DNA from: Variovorax sp. RA8
GTDB taxonomy: Bacteria; Pseudomonadota; Gammaproteobacteria; Burkholderiales; Burkholderiaceae_C
DNA: 64,000 bases
Assembly (NCBI RefSeq): GCF_901827175.1
Contig: NZ_LR594662.1
Span: forward strand, 930,001 to 994,000
Direction: 5' to 3'
Shown here: one piece after another, positions 41,185 through 48,822 of the stretch
Position numbering within the stretch: the stretch's first letter is position 1
Layout: every line of letters begins with the position of its first letter
The notes under the pieces: model-generated
What the model was told of the DNA's origin: nothing
Databases searched by the model: none
What the model saw: only the letters and a program-made list of their open reading frames with translations
Made by a program: the position numbers and the translations under genes

Positions 41185-41988
41185 ATGGAAAACCAGATGA
41201 GCTTCCTCGATCTACCCTCTCGCCCCAAGCCGCGTCGCGGCGGCGAAACCGGCCTCTACGACATGTTCATGCCCCTGGCGGAGCAGGCCGCGCTGCTGGA
41301 AACCGCATCGGAGTGCATCGACTACGCCAAGCTCATTCACATCGGGCTCGCCTTCGGGGGCGCCCTTCCGAGCGGCTGGCTGCAGGAAAAGCTCGGCATG
41401 TACCGCGCCAAGGGCATCAAGACCTTCCCCGGCGGCGTGCCTTACCAGGTAGCGCTGGTGCAGGGCAAGGTTCCACAGTTCATGAAGTGGGTTCGCGACT
41501 CGGGATTCGACGGCCTCGAAATTGCCGAGGACGCGATGAGCTACCGCGCATCGACGGACCAGGAACGCGATGACCACATCAAGATGGCGCTCGACCTCGG
41601 CTTGTTCGTGGACACCGAACTCGGCAAGAAGAATCCCGAGGCTCCCCTCGACCTCGCAGAGGCCTACGACACGATGATGCGGGACCTGGGCATGGGCGTC
41701 GCCCACGTGGTCCTCGAACGCTCCGAACTCGACCACTACAAAGGGGAGGGCAAGGACCCTTCCCCGGTGGTCGACCTCGTCCGGCGTGTCGGCCTGGAGA
41801 AGGTGCTGATCGAACCGGGCCCCTTCGGCTGGCCCGACTACCACGATTGGACTTTCAAGACCTTCGGTCCGGAGGTCAATGTCGGCAACATCTACCCGCA
41901 TGAACTGCTGTACGTGGAACTGTCACGGCGCGGCCTTTCGCGCTTCGGCTACTGGTACTTCGACAAGTTCGAACACATGGCTCGATAG
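41185..41988 (+). CDS. Phosphosulfolactate synthase (ComA)-like TIM-barrel protein
   Basis: A 267-residue protein with similarity in pattern to the ComA/PF02679 family: ECIDYAKLIHIGLAFGGALP (barrel strand with Lys), KLGMYRAKGIKTFPGGVPYQVAL, GFDGLEIAEDAMSY (corresponding to the EISDG stretch) and LFVDTELGKKNPEAP (EVGxK-type). ComA adds sulfite to phosphoenolpyruvate, but the bacterial members outside coenzyme M pathways have no firm function. ATG 41185 with AGGA about 8 nt upstream is used. It is the first gene of a five-member catabolic-looking operon. The reaction should be treated as unknown. Confidence 0.72.
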   Translation: MENQMSFLDLPSRPKPRRGGETGLYDMFMPLAEQAALLETASECIDYAKLIHIGLAFGGALPSGWLQEKLGMYRAKGIKTFPGGVPYQVALVQGKVPQFMKWVRDSGFDGLEIAEDAMSYRASTDQERDDHIKMALDLGLFVDTELGKKNPEAPLDLAEAYDTMMRDLGMGVAHVVLERSELDHYKGEGKDPSPVVDLVRRVGLEKVLIEPGPFGWPDYHDWTFKTFGPEVNVGNIYPHELLYVELSRRGLSRFGYWYFDKFEHMAR

Positions 41989-42008
41989 GCCGGATCCGGA
42001 GCATCGCC

Positions 42009-42905
42009 ATGGAAGGCTTTCTGCCCCCATCCCGCAATGTGAAGACGCCGAAGGCTGCCTCGCCGCGAGGTGCGTGTGACTGCCATTTCCATGTCTTCCC
42101 GGCGGAAGGCCGCGACAACCTGGCACCGGATCGTGGCTTTACCCCTGCCGTCGCTCCTCTGGACGACTGGTTGGCTTGCGCAGGGACTCTCGGCCTCGAG
42201 CGTGGCGTGCTGGTCCAGCCCAGCCCCTACGGAACCGACAATCGCGTCCTGCTGGAGGCCGTGGCGCGCGCGCCTGACCGGCTGCGAGCCGTGGTCGCAC
42301 TTCCGCCGCAGACATCCGTCGAGCAACTGCATGCGTTGAATCGCGCGGGAGCGCGTGGCGTGCGCGTGAATCACTACCTTCACCAGGGCCGGCTACGCTA
42401 TGCGGGTGGGACGACCATGGAGAGTGTGCGGCCGTTGTTGCCAGCCTTGCTGGAGATCGGCTGGCACGTAGAACTTTGGATCGACGTCGCCTCCGACCTG
42501 CCCAACGTGATGGCGCAACTGCGCGATTGGCCGCCGGTGCCGTTGGTGTTCGACCACATGGGTTGTCCAAGGTCTGCAGAGGACGTCGATTCGCAGGGCT
42601 TTCAGCAGATGCTGGCGCTGGTTGCCTCTGGACAGGCATGGGTCAAGCTTTCGGGAGCCGACCGGATATATCCCAATCCGAGCGAGTACTCCTCTGCGCG
42701 CCCTGTCTTCGATGCGCTGCTGGCGACACGCACCGATCGTCTGGTCTGGGGCACCAACTGGCCTCATCCCCACCTGCAAGCGCATATGCCCGACGACGGC
42801 GACCTGCTCGACCTGTTCAACAACTGGGTCCCCGATGCGGGTGCACGCCAAGCCATTCTTGCCGCCAATCCCGCGCGGCTCTACGACTTCGCGGCGCCGG
42901 ACTGA
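42009..42905 (+). CDS. Amidohydrolase-family hydrolase (LigI/COG3618-like)
   Basis: A 298-residue metal-dependent hydrolase of the amidohydrolase superfamily, close in pattern to 2-pyrone-4,6-dicarboxylate lactonase. CDCHFHVFP supplies the HxH after beta-strand 1, VFDHMGCP carries a further metal or substrate residue, and LVWGTNWPHP gives the catalytic Asp-type end strand (here N at the usual D/N position). It starts 20 bp after the ComA-like gene. Lactone or cyclic-amide hydrolysis is plausible. No substrate can be given. Confidence 0.85.
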   Translation: MEGFLPPSRNVKTPKAASPRGACDCHFHVFPAEGRDNLAPDRGFTPAVAPLDDWLACAGTLGLERGVLVQPSPYGTDNRVLLEAVARAPDRLRAVVALPPQTSVEQLHALNRAGARGVRVNHYLHQGRLRYAGGTTMESVRPLLPALLEIGWHVELWIDVASDLPNVMAQLRDWPPVPLVFDHMGCPRSAEDVDSQGFQQMLALVASGQAWVKLSGADRIYPNPSEYSSARPVFDALLATRTDRLVWGTNWPHPHLQAHMPDDGDLLDLFNNWVPDAGARQAILAANPARLYDFAAPD

Positions 42906-42952
42906 CTCTTCGGCAACCTCGCCTCACCCGGGCAACACAGATGGAGACGACC

Positions 42953-43924
42953 ATGACAAGACGGTACTGGATCACCCTGCTTCTAGGCCTCAGCTGCCTC
43001 GTTGCCTGCGCCTCCGCGCAGGACGCGTACCCCAGCAAGCCGATCCGGCTGCTGGTCCCGTTTGCCCCGGGCGGGGCCGCCGATGCAGTCGCGCGCATCC
43101 TGTCGAAGCCGCTGGGCGAGCAACTGGGCCAGCCCATCGTGATCGAGAATCGGGGGGGAGCCGGAGGAAACATCGGTGCGGACGTCGTAGCCCGCGCGGC
43201 GCCGGACGGCTACACATTGCTGCTCGGGTCCTCGGCCAATCTCGCCATCAATCCAACGCTCTACAAGTCGCTCCCCTTCGACCCGGTCAAGAGCTTCGCT
43301 CCTGTGAGCCTCGTAGTCGAAGCGCCTCACGTCATCGTCGTATCGGCCGCCTCTCCGGTCGATTCCGTCGCGGATCTGATCCGGCAGGCCAAGGCCGCAA
43401 AGCAGCCCCTTGCGTACGGAAGCGGCGGCGTGGGAACGCCAACTCACTTGGCGGGGCAACTGTTCGCAACCCGCGCGGCGGTGGATATGAGGCATATACC
43501 CTACAAGGGAAGCGGCCCGGCGCTCGTCGACCTGATGGCCCAACGACTGAATGTGCAAATTGACAGCGTACCTGCGGTTATCGGGTCCATCCAGGGAGGC
43601 AAACTCAAGGCGCTGGCACAAACCGGCAAGGATCGTCTACCCATCCTGCCGAAGGTCCCGACAGCAGCCGAGGCGGGGCTGGCCGACTTCGAGGTGATTG
43701 GATGGTTCGGCGTGCTTGCGCCCGCAGGAACACCACAGGCGGTCGTTGAGCGACTCAACTCCGCCATCAGGGCCGCGCTGAGCGAGCCGGAAACCCGGGC
43801 CCTGTTCGATCGACAGGGCGCCAGGACCACCGCGAACAGCCCAACGGAATTTGCCAGCTACATCCGTGCGGACATCGACAAGTGGGCCGCCGTGGTGAAA
43901 AGCGCCAGCATTCAACTCGACTGA
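42953..43924 (+). CDS. Bug/TctC-family periplasmic solute-binding protein
   Basis: A 323-residue receptor typical of Burkholderiales. The signal peptide MTRRYWITLLLGLSCLVACASAQ ends near residue 23. KPIRLLVPFAPGGAADAVARILS, ENRGGAGGNIGADVVARAAPDGYTLLLG and HIPYKGSGPALVDL are family blocks. ATG 42953 has GGAG six bases upstream; an ATG at 42941 is less well placed. No TctA/TctB membrane partners are adjacent. Ligands of this family are small carboxylates or amides, so it probably imports the substrate of this operon. Confidence 0.92.
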   Translation: MTRRYWITLLLGLSCLVACASAQDAYPSKPIRLLVPFAPGGAADAVARILSKPLGEQLGQPIVIENRGGAGGNIGADVVARAAPDGYTLLLGSSANLAINPTLYKSLPFDPVKSFAPVSLVVEAPHVIVVSAASPVDSVADLIRQAKAAKQPLAYGSGGVGTPTHLAGQLFATRAAVDMRHIPYKGSGPALVDLMAQRLNVQIDSVPAVIGSIQGGKLKALAQTGKDRLPILPKVPTAAEAGLADFEVIGWFGVLAPAGTPQAVVERLNSAIRAALSEPETRALFDRQGARTTANSPTEFASYIRADIDKWAAVVKSASIQLD

Positions 43925-43935
43925 TCGGAAATCGC

Positions 43936-44829
43936 ATGCCAGTCAAAATGCCGTCCGTCGGCTTCATCGGGCTCGGTGTCATGGGGCGGCCGATGGCCCG
44001 CAACCTGCTCAAGGGAGGCCTGTCTCTTTCGGTCTTCACGCATGGGGACGTGCCTGCGGACATCGCAGCTTCTGCGTTTGCCTGTGCCCACGCACTCGAA
44101 GTCGCCCAGCGCGCGGACACCATCATCGTAATGGTGCCCGACACCCCTGACGTCGAAGCAGTGCTGTTCGGCGAGCAAGGCGCGGCGGCCGGCCTTTCGC
44201 CTGGCAAGACCGTGATCGACATGAGCTCCATCTCGCCCATCGTGACCAAGACGATTGCGCGCCGCATCGGCAAGCTAGGCTGCCATTACCTCGACGCTCC
44301 GGTCTCAGGCGGCGAGATCGGCGCCCAGCAAGGAACACTGTCCATCATGGTGGGCGGTCCTGCAGAGGTCTTCGAAGCAGCGCATCCGTTGTTCGCGCTG
44401 ATGGGCAAGAACATCACGCACGTGGGCGATCACGGCGACGGGCAGACGGCCAAGGTCGCGAACCAGATCATCGTCGCGCTGAACATCCAGGCCGTTGCGG
44501 AGGCGTTGGTATTTGCGGTCCGCGCCGGCGCGGACCCGGAACGCGTGCGTCGGGCGTTGATGGGCGGCTTCGCAGCCTCCAAGGTGCTCGAGGTGCATGG
44601 TGAACGCATGACCGGCCGGCGTTTCGAGCCTGGCTTCCGCATCTCACTTCATCAGAAGGACCTGAACCTCGCGCTGGAGAGCGCGCGCCTCCTTGGCATG
44701 GCTTTGCCGAACACGGCCACGGCACAGCAGATGTTCGGAAGTTGCGTCGCACAGGGCGGGGCTCGCTGGGACCATTCGGCGCTGGTTCGCGCCATCGAAC
44801 TGATGGCCGGCTGCAAAGTGGGCGCCTAG
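43936..44829 (+). CDS. NAD(P)-dependent beta-hydroxyacid dehydrogenase (HIBADH/GarR family)
   Basis: A 297-residue oxidoreductase. The Rossmann start is VGFIGLGVMGRPMARNLLKGG; DAPVSGGEIGAQQGTLSIMVGG is the substrate-binding signature; the catalytic lysine is in GDHGDGQTAKVANQIIVALN (AKVANQ). Members oxidise 3-hydroxyisobutyrate or reduce tartronate semialdehyde. It ends the GntR-controlled operon, suggesting a hydroxyacid or semialdehyde intermediate. Starts at 43936 and 43948 are both possible. Confidence 0.9.
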   Translation: MPVKMPSVGFIGLGVMGRPMARNLLKGGLSLSVFTHGDVPADIAASAFACAHALEVAQRADTIIVMVPDTPDVEAVLFGEQGAAAGLSPGKTVIDMSSISPIVTKTIARRIGKLGCHYLDAPVSGGEIGAQQGTLSIMVGGPAEVFEAAHPLFALMGKNITHVGDHGDGQTAKVANQIIVALNIQAVAEALVFAVRAGADPERVRRALMGGFAASKVLEVHGERMTGRRFEPGFRISLHQKDLNLALESARLLGMALPNTATAQQMFGSCVAQGGARWDHSALVRAIELMAGCKVGA

Positions 44830-45132
44830 GCCAGGCATGACGGTGCGCTGCGAGGGGACATGGTCATCAGCATCGCTCGACACTGGACGATCCCGCGCGT
44901 GCTTCGCTGGCTTGGCATGCCATCGGAACAGGACATGTCGCTGGTCTGGAGTTGCTGCGGCACACCAGCACTCAGTCACTTCCCGGCAACCCCGTCGCCC
45001 CATGTTGGCTGCCACGCTCGCATTTGCCGGTGCACGCATTGCGGCTGTCGCTGGCGCCAGACTGCTTCGCCCGTTGGCGGGCAAACCGAGTGGCATTGCT
45101 TGGGCCCGGACTCTTCTTGACCGCCCGCCAGC
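44830..45132. other. Convergent intergenic region without a gene
   Basis: This 303-bp gap lies between the ends of two convergent genes (the dehydrogenase and the LysR gene). I checked the open frames on both strands and none has family similarity or a convincing ribosome site. No clear terminator hairpin with a T run was found. Confidence 0.5.
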
Positions 45133-46026
45133 TCATGCGCGCCTCGCCCGCGGCCTCTTGAGCGTCTTCACGAATTCCTGCGCCACGCGGGAAAGCGGCT
45201 TGTACAGCGGGTAGAACACATGCACGGGCATGGGCACATGGGGCGCCACCGGACGCGCCACGATGCCGCTCCACTCCCGGCCCTCGATGGTCTGGGCGTC
45301 CGCCAAGGCGATGCCCACGCCGGTGGCGACCAGCTCGCATGCGACATGCACCTGCTCGACCTCGATGCGAGCCTGCGGCAAGCGCTCCGCCTTCTCGAAC
45401 AGTTGCCGCACGAGCTGGCCGAAGGGGATGTCGCCTGAATAGCCGATGAAGGGTTCGTCGACCAGGTCGTTGATGTGCACCTCGCGGCGCGCGGCGAGCC
45501 GATGGTCCGCCGGCAGCACCGCGACCATGCGGTTCTCGTAGAGCAGTTCCATCGACACGGCCGGGTGGGTGATCGGCATGTAGGCGATCCCGATGTCCAC
45601 CTGCTGTGCAAAGAGATGCTGCAGCAGCGCCTGCGGCGACTCCGTCTGCAGCAGGATCCGGACCTTGGGATGGCGCTTCATGAAGTCGCCGATCGCGCGC
45701 GGCATCAGCGACTGGCTGAGGTTGGCGCTGCAGGCCACCCGCAGCAGCCCCGATCGATGGTCCAGCAGGTCTTCGGCCACCTGGTTGACGCGCTGCACGC
45801 TGTTGTAGACCGCGGTGACCTCGGCGAAGAGCTGCTCGGCCTCGGGTGTCGGGTAGAGCCGGCCCTTGATGCGCTCGAAGAGCTTCAGGCCCAGCCGCAG
45901 CTCGGTATGCGAGACGAGGCGGCTCACCGCAGGCTGCGAAACGTGCAGCGCCTTGGCCGCGCCCGTCATCGAGCGCGTCACCATGATGGTGCGGAAGACC
46001 TCGATCTGGCGCAGGTTCATCCGCAT
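45133..46026 (-). CDS. LysR-family transcriptional regulator
   Basis: A 297-residue regulator. The N-terminal helix-turn-helix reads LRQIEVFRTIMVTRSMTGAAKALHVSQPAVSRLVSHTELRLGLKLFERIKGRL, split over residues about 4-57. The C-terminal effector-binding domain includes VGIALADAQTIEGREW. ATG 46026 has GGAGG about 9 nt upstream; an ATG at 46020 is an alternative. It is divergent from the hydantoinase gene. A LysR-type box (46047-46063) lies 21 bp upstream of its own start. It probably activates the 46164-56108 operon in response to a pathway intermediate; that link is inference. Confidence 0.93.
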   Translation of the reverse strand: MRMNLRQIEVFRTIMVTRSMTGAAKALHVSQPAVSRLVSHTELRLGLKLFERIKGRLYPTPEAEQLFAEVTAVYNSVQRVNQVAEDLLDHRSGLLRVACSANLSQSLMPRAIGDFMKRHPKVRILLQTESPQALLQHLFAQQVDIGIAYMPITHPAVSMELLYENRMVAVLPADHRLAARREVHINDLVDEPFIGYSGDIPFGQLVRQLFEKAERLPQARIEVEQVHVACELVATGVGIALADAQTIEGREWSGIVARPVAPHVPMPVHVFYPLYKPLSRVAQEFVKTLKRPRARRA

Positions 46027-46046
46027 CGGGCCGGCCTCCGGTGGGT

Positions 46047-46063
46047 CATAGCTTTGTGTTATG
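46047..46063. promoter_or_regulatory. LysR-type T-N11-A box
   Basis: CATA-N9-TATG is a perfect 4-bp inverted repeat with the classical T-N11-A spacing, 21 bp from the LysR start and about 100 bp from the hydantoinase start. The position fits a recognition site for the divergent regulator. Confidence 0.5.
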
Positions 46064-46163
46064 CAAGGTGCGCAAATATGAATGCGACATTGTGACCGCC
46101 CTTTCCTAAACTGCGTCGCATCTACTCCACTTCGGCCTGCGCGCACGCGAAGGCCCCCACGCG

Positions 46164-47549
46164 ATGAACGACTTCGAGCTTGTGATCCAGGGCAACATCG
46201 TCGACCCCGACAGCTGGGTCGAGAACGGATGGCTCGGTGTGCGCGATGGCAGGGTCGCCGCGCGGGGCGCGGGGCCGGCGCCTTCGGCGCGCGACAAGGT
46301 CGATGCGCGCGGCCTCTGGATTCTTCCCGGCGTGGTCGACGGCCAGGTCCATTCGGGCAGCCAGGCGAACCAGGAAGGCCTGGGCTGGGCCTCGAGAGCG
46401 GCCGCCGCGGGCGGCGTCACCGTCATGGTGGACATGCCCTACGACGACCCCGAGCCGGTGGCTTCGCGCCCGCAGCTCGAGGCCAAGATCGCGGAAGTCG
46501 AGCGCGACTGCCATGTGGATGTCGCGCTCTACGGCACGCTCAACGACAAGCACGGCATGGCCGCTGCCGCCGGCCTGATCGAGGGCGGCGTCTGCGCCTT
46601 CAAGTTCTCCACTTTCGAAGCGACGCCCGGGCGGTTCCCGCGGGTCGAGGAAGACGACCTGTACGAGGCGTTCCGCCTCATCGCGCCGTCCGGCCTGGCA
46701 TGCGGCGTTCACAACCAGATGCAGGAGCTGACGCGGAAGAACGTGACGCGGATGATCGAGGCCGGCGATACCGGATGGGACGCCTTCATGCGCGCCCACA
46801 CCCCGCTCATCGAGAACCTCGCGACGACGCTCATCTACGAGATCGGCGCCGAGACCGGCGCGCGCGCCCATGCCGTGCACGTTTCGATGGCGCGCGGCTT
46901 CGAGGTCTGCAACATGTACCGCCGTGCCGGCCACAAGGCCAGCATCGAGACCTGCGTGCAGTACCTGATGCTCAACCACGAGGAGCACACACGCCGCTTC
47001 GGCGCCAAGACCAAGCACTTCCCGCCGATCCGCCCGAAGGCGGAGACCGAGCTGCTGTGGACCCACATCGCGAACGACGACTGCACCTTCGTCTCCTCGG
47101 ACCACGTGAGCTGGGGCCTGGAGCGCAAGCAGAACCCCAACGTCTTCAAGAACTCCTCCGGCGGCCCCGGACTCGAAACCCTGCTGCCCGCGTTCTGGAC
47201 CGGCTGCGAGCAGCATGGCCTTCCGCCCAGCATGGCAGTGCGGCAGCTGTGCCGGAACCCGGCGCGGCATTTCCTGCTGGACGACCGGAAAGGAACGCTC
47301 GCCGTCGGCGCGGACGCCGACATCGTCCTCCTGAAGCCCGAGCGCTATGCCTTCGATCCGTCGGCGAGCCTTGCGGCCGTTCAGTGGAGCTCCTTCGAAG
47401 GCATGGAATTCACGGCGCGCGTGGTCGCCACCTACTGCAGGGGCGTCCCGGCCTTCGAACTGGGCGCCCAGCCGTCCATCCGCAACGACAAGGGCTTCGG
47501 TCGCTTCCTGCGGCCCCGCACGCCGCACGTCGAGGGGGCGACGGCTTGA
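46164..47549 (+). CDS. Cyclic amidohydrolase (hydantoinase/allantoinase/dihydroorotase family)
   Basis: A 461-residue amidohydrolase predicted to open a hydantoin-type ring; in this operon the expected substrate is hydantoin-5-propionate, giving N-carbamoyl-glutamate. Metal ligands: H63 in VDGQVHSG, carboxylated-lysine candidate K147 in CAFKFSTF, H183 in GVHNQ, H239 in HAVHVS, and D313/H314 in SSDHVSWG. The first histidine of the usual HxH is Q61; I recall a DxQVH variant in some dihydroorotase relatives. The C-terminus is a composite beta-sandwich typical of the family (GTLAVGADADIVLL). The next gene overlaps or abuts its stop. Confidence 0.88.
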   Translation: MNDFELVIQGNIVDPDSWVENGWLGVRDGRVAARGAGPAPSARDKVDARGLWILPGVVDGQVHSGSQANQEGLGWASRAAAAGGVTVMVDMPYDDPEPVASRPQLEAKIAEVERDCHVDVALYGTLNDKHGMAAAAGLIEGGVCAFKFSTFEATPGRFPRVEEDDLYEAFRLIAPSGLACGVHNQMQELTRKNVTRMIEAGDTGWDAFMRAHTPLIENLATTLIYEIGAETGARAHAVHVSMARGFEVCNMYRRAGHKASIETCVQYLMLNHEEHTRRFGAKTKHFPPIRPKAETELLWTHIANDDCTFVSSDHVSWGLERKQNPNVFKNSSGGPGLETLLPAFWTGCEQHGLPPSMAVRQLCRNPARHFLLDDRKGTLAVGADADIVLLKPERYAFDPSASLAAVQWSSFEGMEFTARVVATYCRGVPAFELGAQPSIRNDKGFGRFLRPRTPHVEGATA

Positions 47550-47557
47550 GCAGCGCG

Positions 47558-48814
47558 ATGCCGCCGCTGGATGCGCAGCGCCTGTGGGCACGGGTGGAAT
47601 CCCTCGCGCGCTTCACCCAGCCCGAGCTGCCCTGGACCCGGCGAGCGTTCTCGGAGCTCTTCCTGCAGTCTCGCGACTGGCTGCGCGAAGAGATGGAAGC
47701 GGCCGGCCTCACGGTCTCGCTCGATGAAGCCGGAAACCTCGTCGGTCGGCGCGACGGCCGCAGGCCCGGGCTGATGCCGCTCATGACAGGGTCGCACTGC
47801 GACACGGTGGTCGGCGGCGGGCGCTTCGACGGCATCATCGGCGTGCTCGCGGGCATCGAGGTCGCGCGGGCCATGAAGGAAAACGCGGTGGAGCTGGAAC
47901 ATCCGCTCGAAGTTGTCGACTTCCTGTCGGAGGAGCCGAGCGACTACGGAATCTCGTGCGTCGGCAGTCGCGGCCTGAGCGGCGTACTCGATGCCGCCAT
48001 GCTGGCCGCCAGGAACCCGGCAGGCGAGACGCTCGCCGAGGGGCTGCGCCGCGCGGGCGGCAGGCCCGAGGCGCTGTCGGCGCCGCTACGGCCTGCCGGA
48101 TCGGTGGCCGCGTTCGTCGAACTCCACATCGAGCAAGGGCCGGTGCTGGAAAGCGAGAAGCTGCCGATCGGCATCGTGACCCACATCGTGGGGATCCGAC
48201 GCGTGCTGATCCGGGTCCTGGGCCAGCCCGACCATGCCGGGACGACGCCGATGGACATCCGCCGCGACGCGCTCGTCGGCGCGGCGGCGATCATCGAGGC
48301 GACGCACGCCCGCGCCTGCGCGCTCAGCGGCCGGCCGCACTATGTGGTCGCGACCATCGGCCGGCTCTCGCTGACACCGAACGTGCCCAACGCCGTGCCG
48401 GGCTCCGTCGAGATGGTGCTCGAGGTGCGAAGCGACGATGCCGGTGTGCTCGATCGTTTCGCAGAGGACGTGCTCGGCGCGGTGGAGCAGCGCCTCGCCG
48501 CCCTGCGCCTTTCCGTGGCCGTCACGCACCTGAGCCGGGCCGAGCCGACCGCCTGCGTGCCGTTGGTCATGGACGCCGCCGAAGCTGCCGCCGCCGACCT
48601 GGGTTACGCGTCGCGCCGGCTGCCGAGCGGCGCAGGCCACGACGCCGCCTACCTGGCGGCCTGCGGCCCGATGGGCATGATCTTCATCCCGTGCCTGAAC
48701 GGCCGCAGCCACTGTCCCGAAGAATGGATCGAACCCGCGCAGCTGCTGGATGGCGCACGCGTCCTGTACCGGACGCTGGCCAGGCTCGATGCGCAACTCT
48801 CCCGCCACACCTAG
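47558..48814 (+). CDS. M20-family N-carbamoyl-amino-acid amidohydrolase (HyuC/AllC-like)
   Basis: A 418-residue zinc hydrolase of the carbamoylase/ureidoglycolate type. Metal-site motifs: GSHCDTVVGGGRFDG (first H and D), FLSEEPSDYG (E-E pair), ELHIEQGPVLE (H/E) and late SGAGHDAAYL (H). It should hydrolyse an N-carbamoyl-L-amino acid to the amino acid, CO2 and ammonia; with the hydantoinase next to it, N-carbamoyl-glutamate to glutamate. ATG 47558 is used, but TTG 47546, which overlaps the hydantoinase stop and sits eight bases after AGGGGG, may be the real start. The variant EEPSDYG in place of EEGxRFG is unusual for AllC. Confidence 0.88.
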   Translation: MPPLDAQRLWARVESLARFTQPELPWTRRAFSELFLQSRDWLREEMEAAGLTVSLDEAGNLVGRRDGRRPGLMPLMTGSHCDTVVGGGRFDGIIGVLAGIEVARAMKENAVELEHPLEVVDFLSEEPSDYGISCVGSRGLSGVLDAAMLAARNPAGETLAEGLRRAGGRPEALSAPLRPAGSVAAFVELHIEQGPVLESEKLPIGIVTHIVGIRRVLIRVLGQPDHAGTTPMDIRRDALVGAAAIIEATHARACALSGRPHYVVATIGRLSLTPNVPNAVPGSVEMVLEVRSDDAGVLDRFAEDVLGAVEQRLAALRLSVAVTHLSRAEPTACVPLVMDAAEAAAADLGYASRRLPSGAGHDAAYLAACGPMGMIFIPCLNGRSHCPEEWIEPAQLLDGARVLYRTLARLDAQLSRHT

Positions 48815-48822
48815 AACTCCAC

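Noticed and set aside
44830..45132. Small genes in the convergent gap
   Set aside because: Several short frames exist on both strands, but none has a convincing ribosome site, a signal peptide or a family motif.
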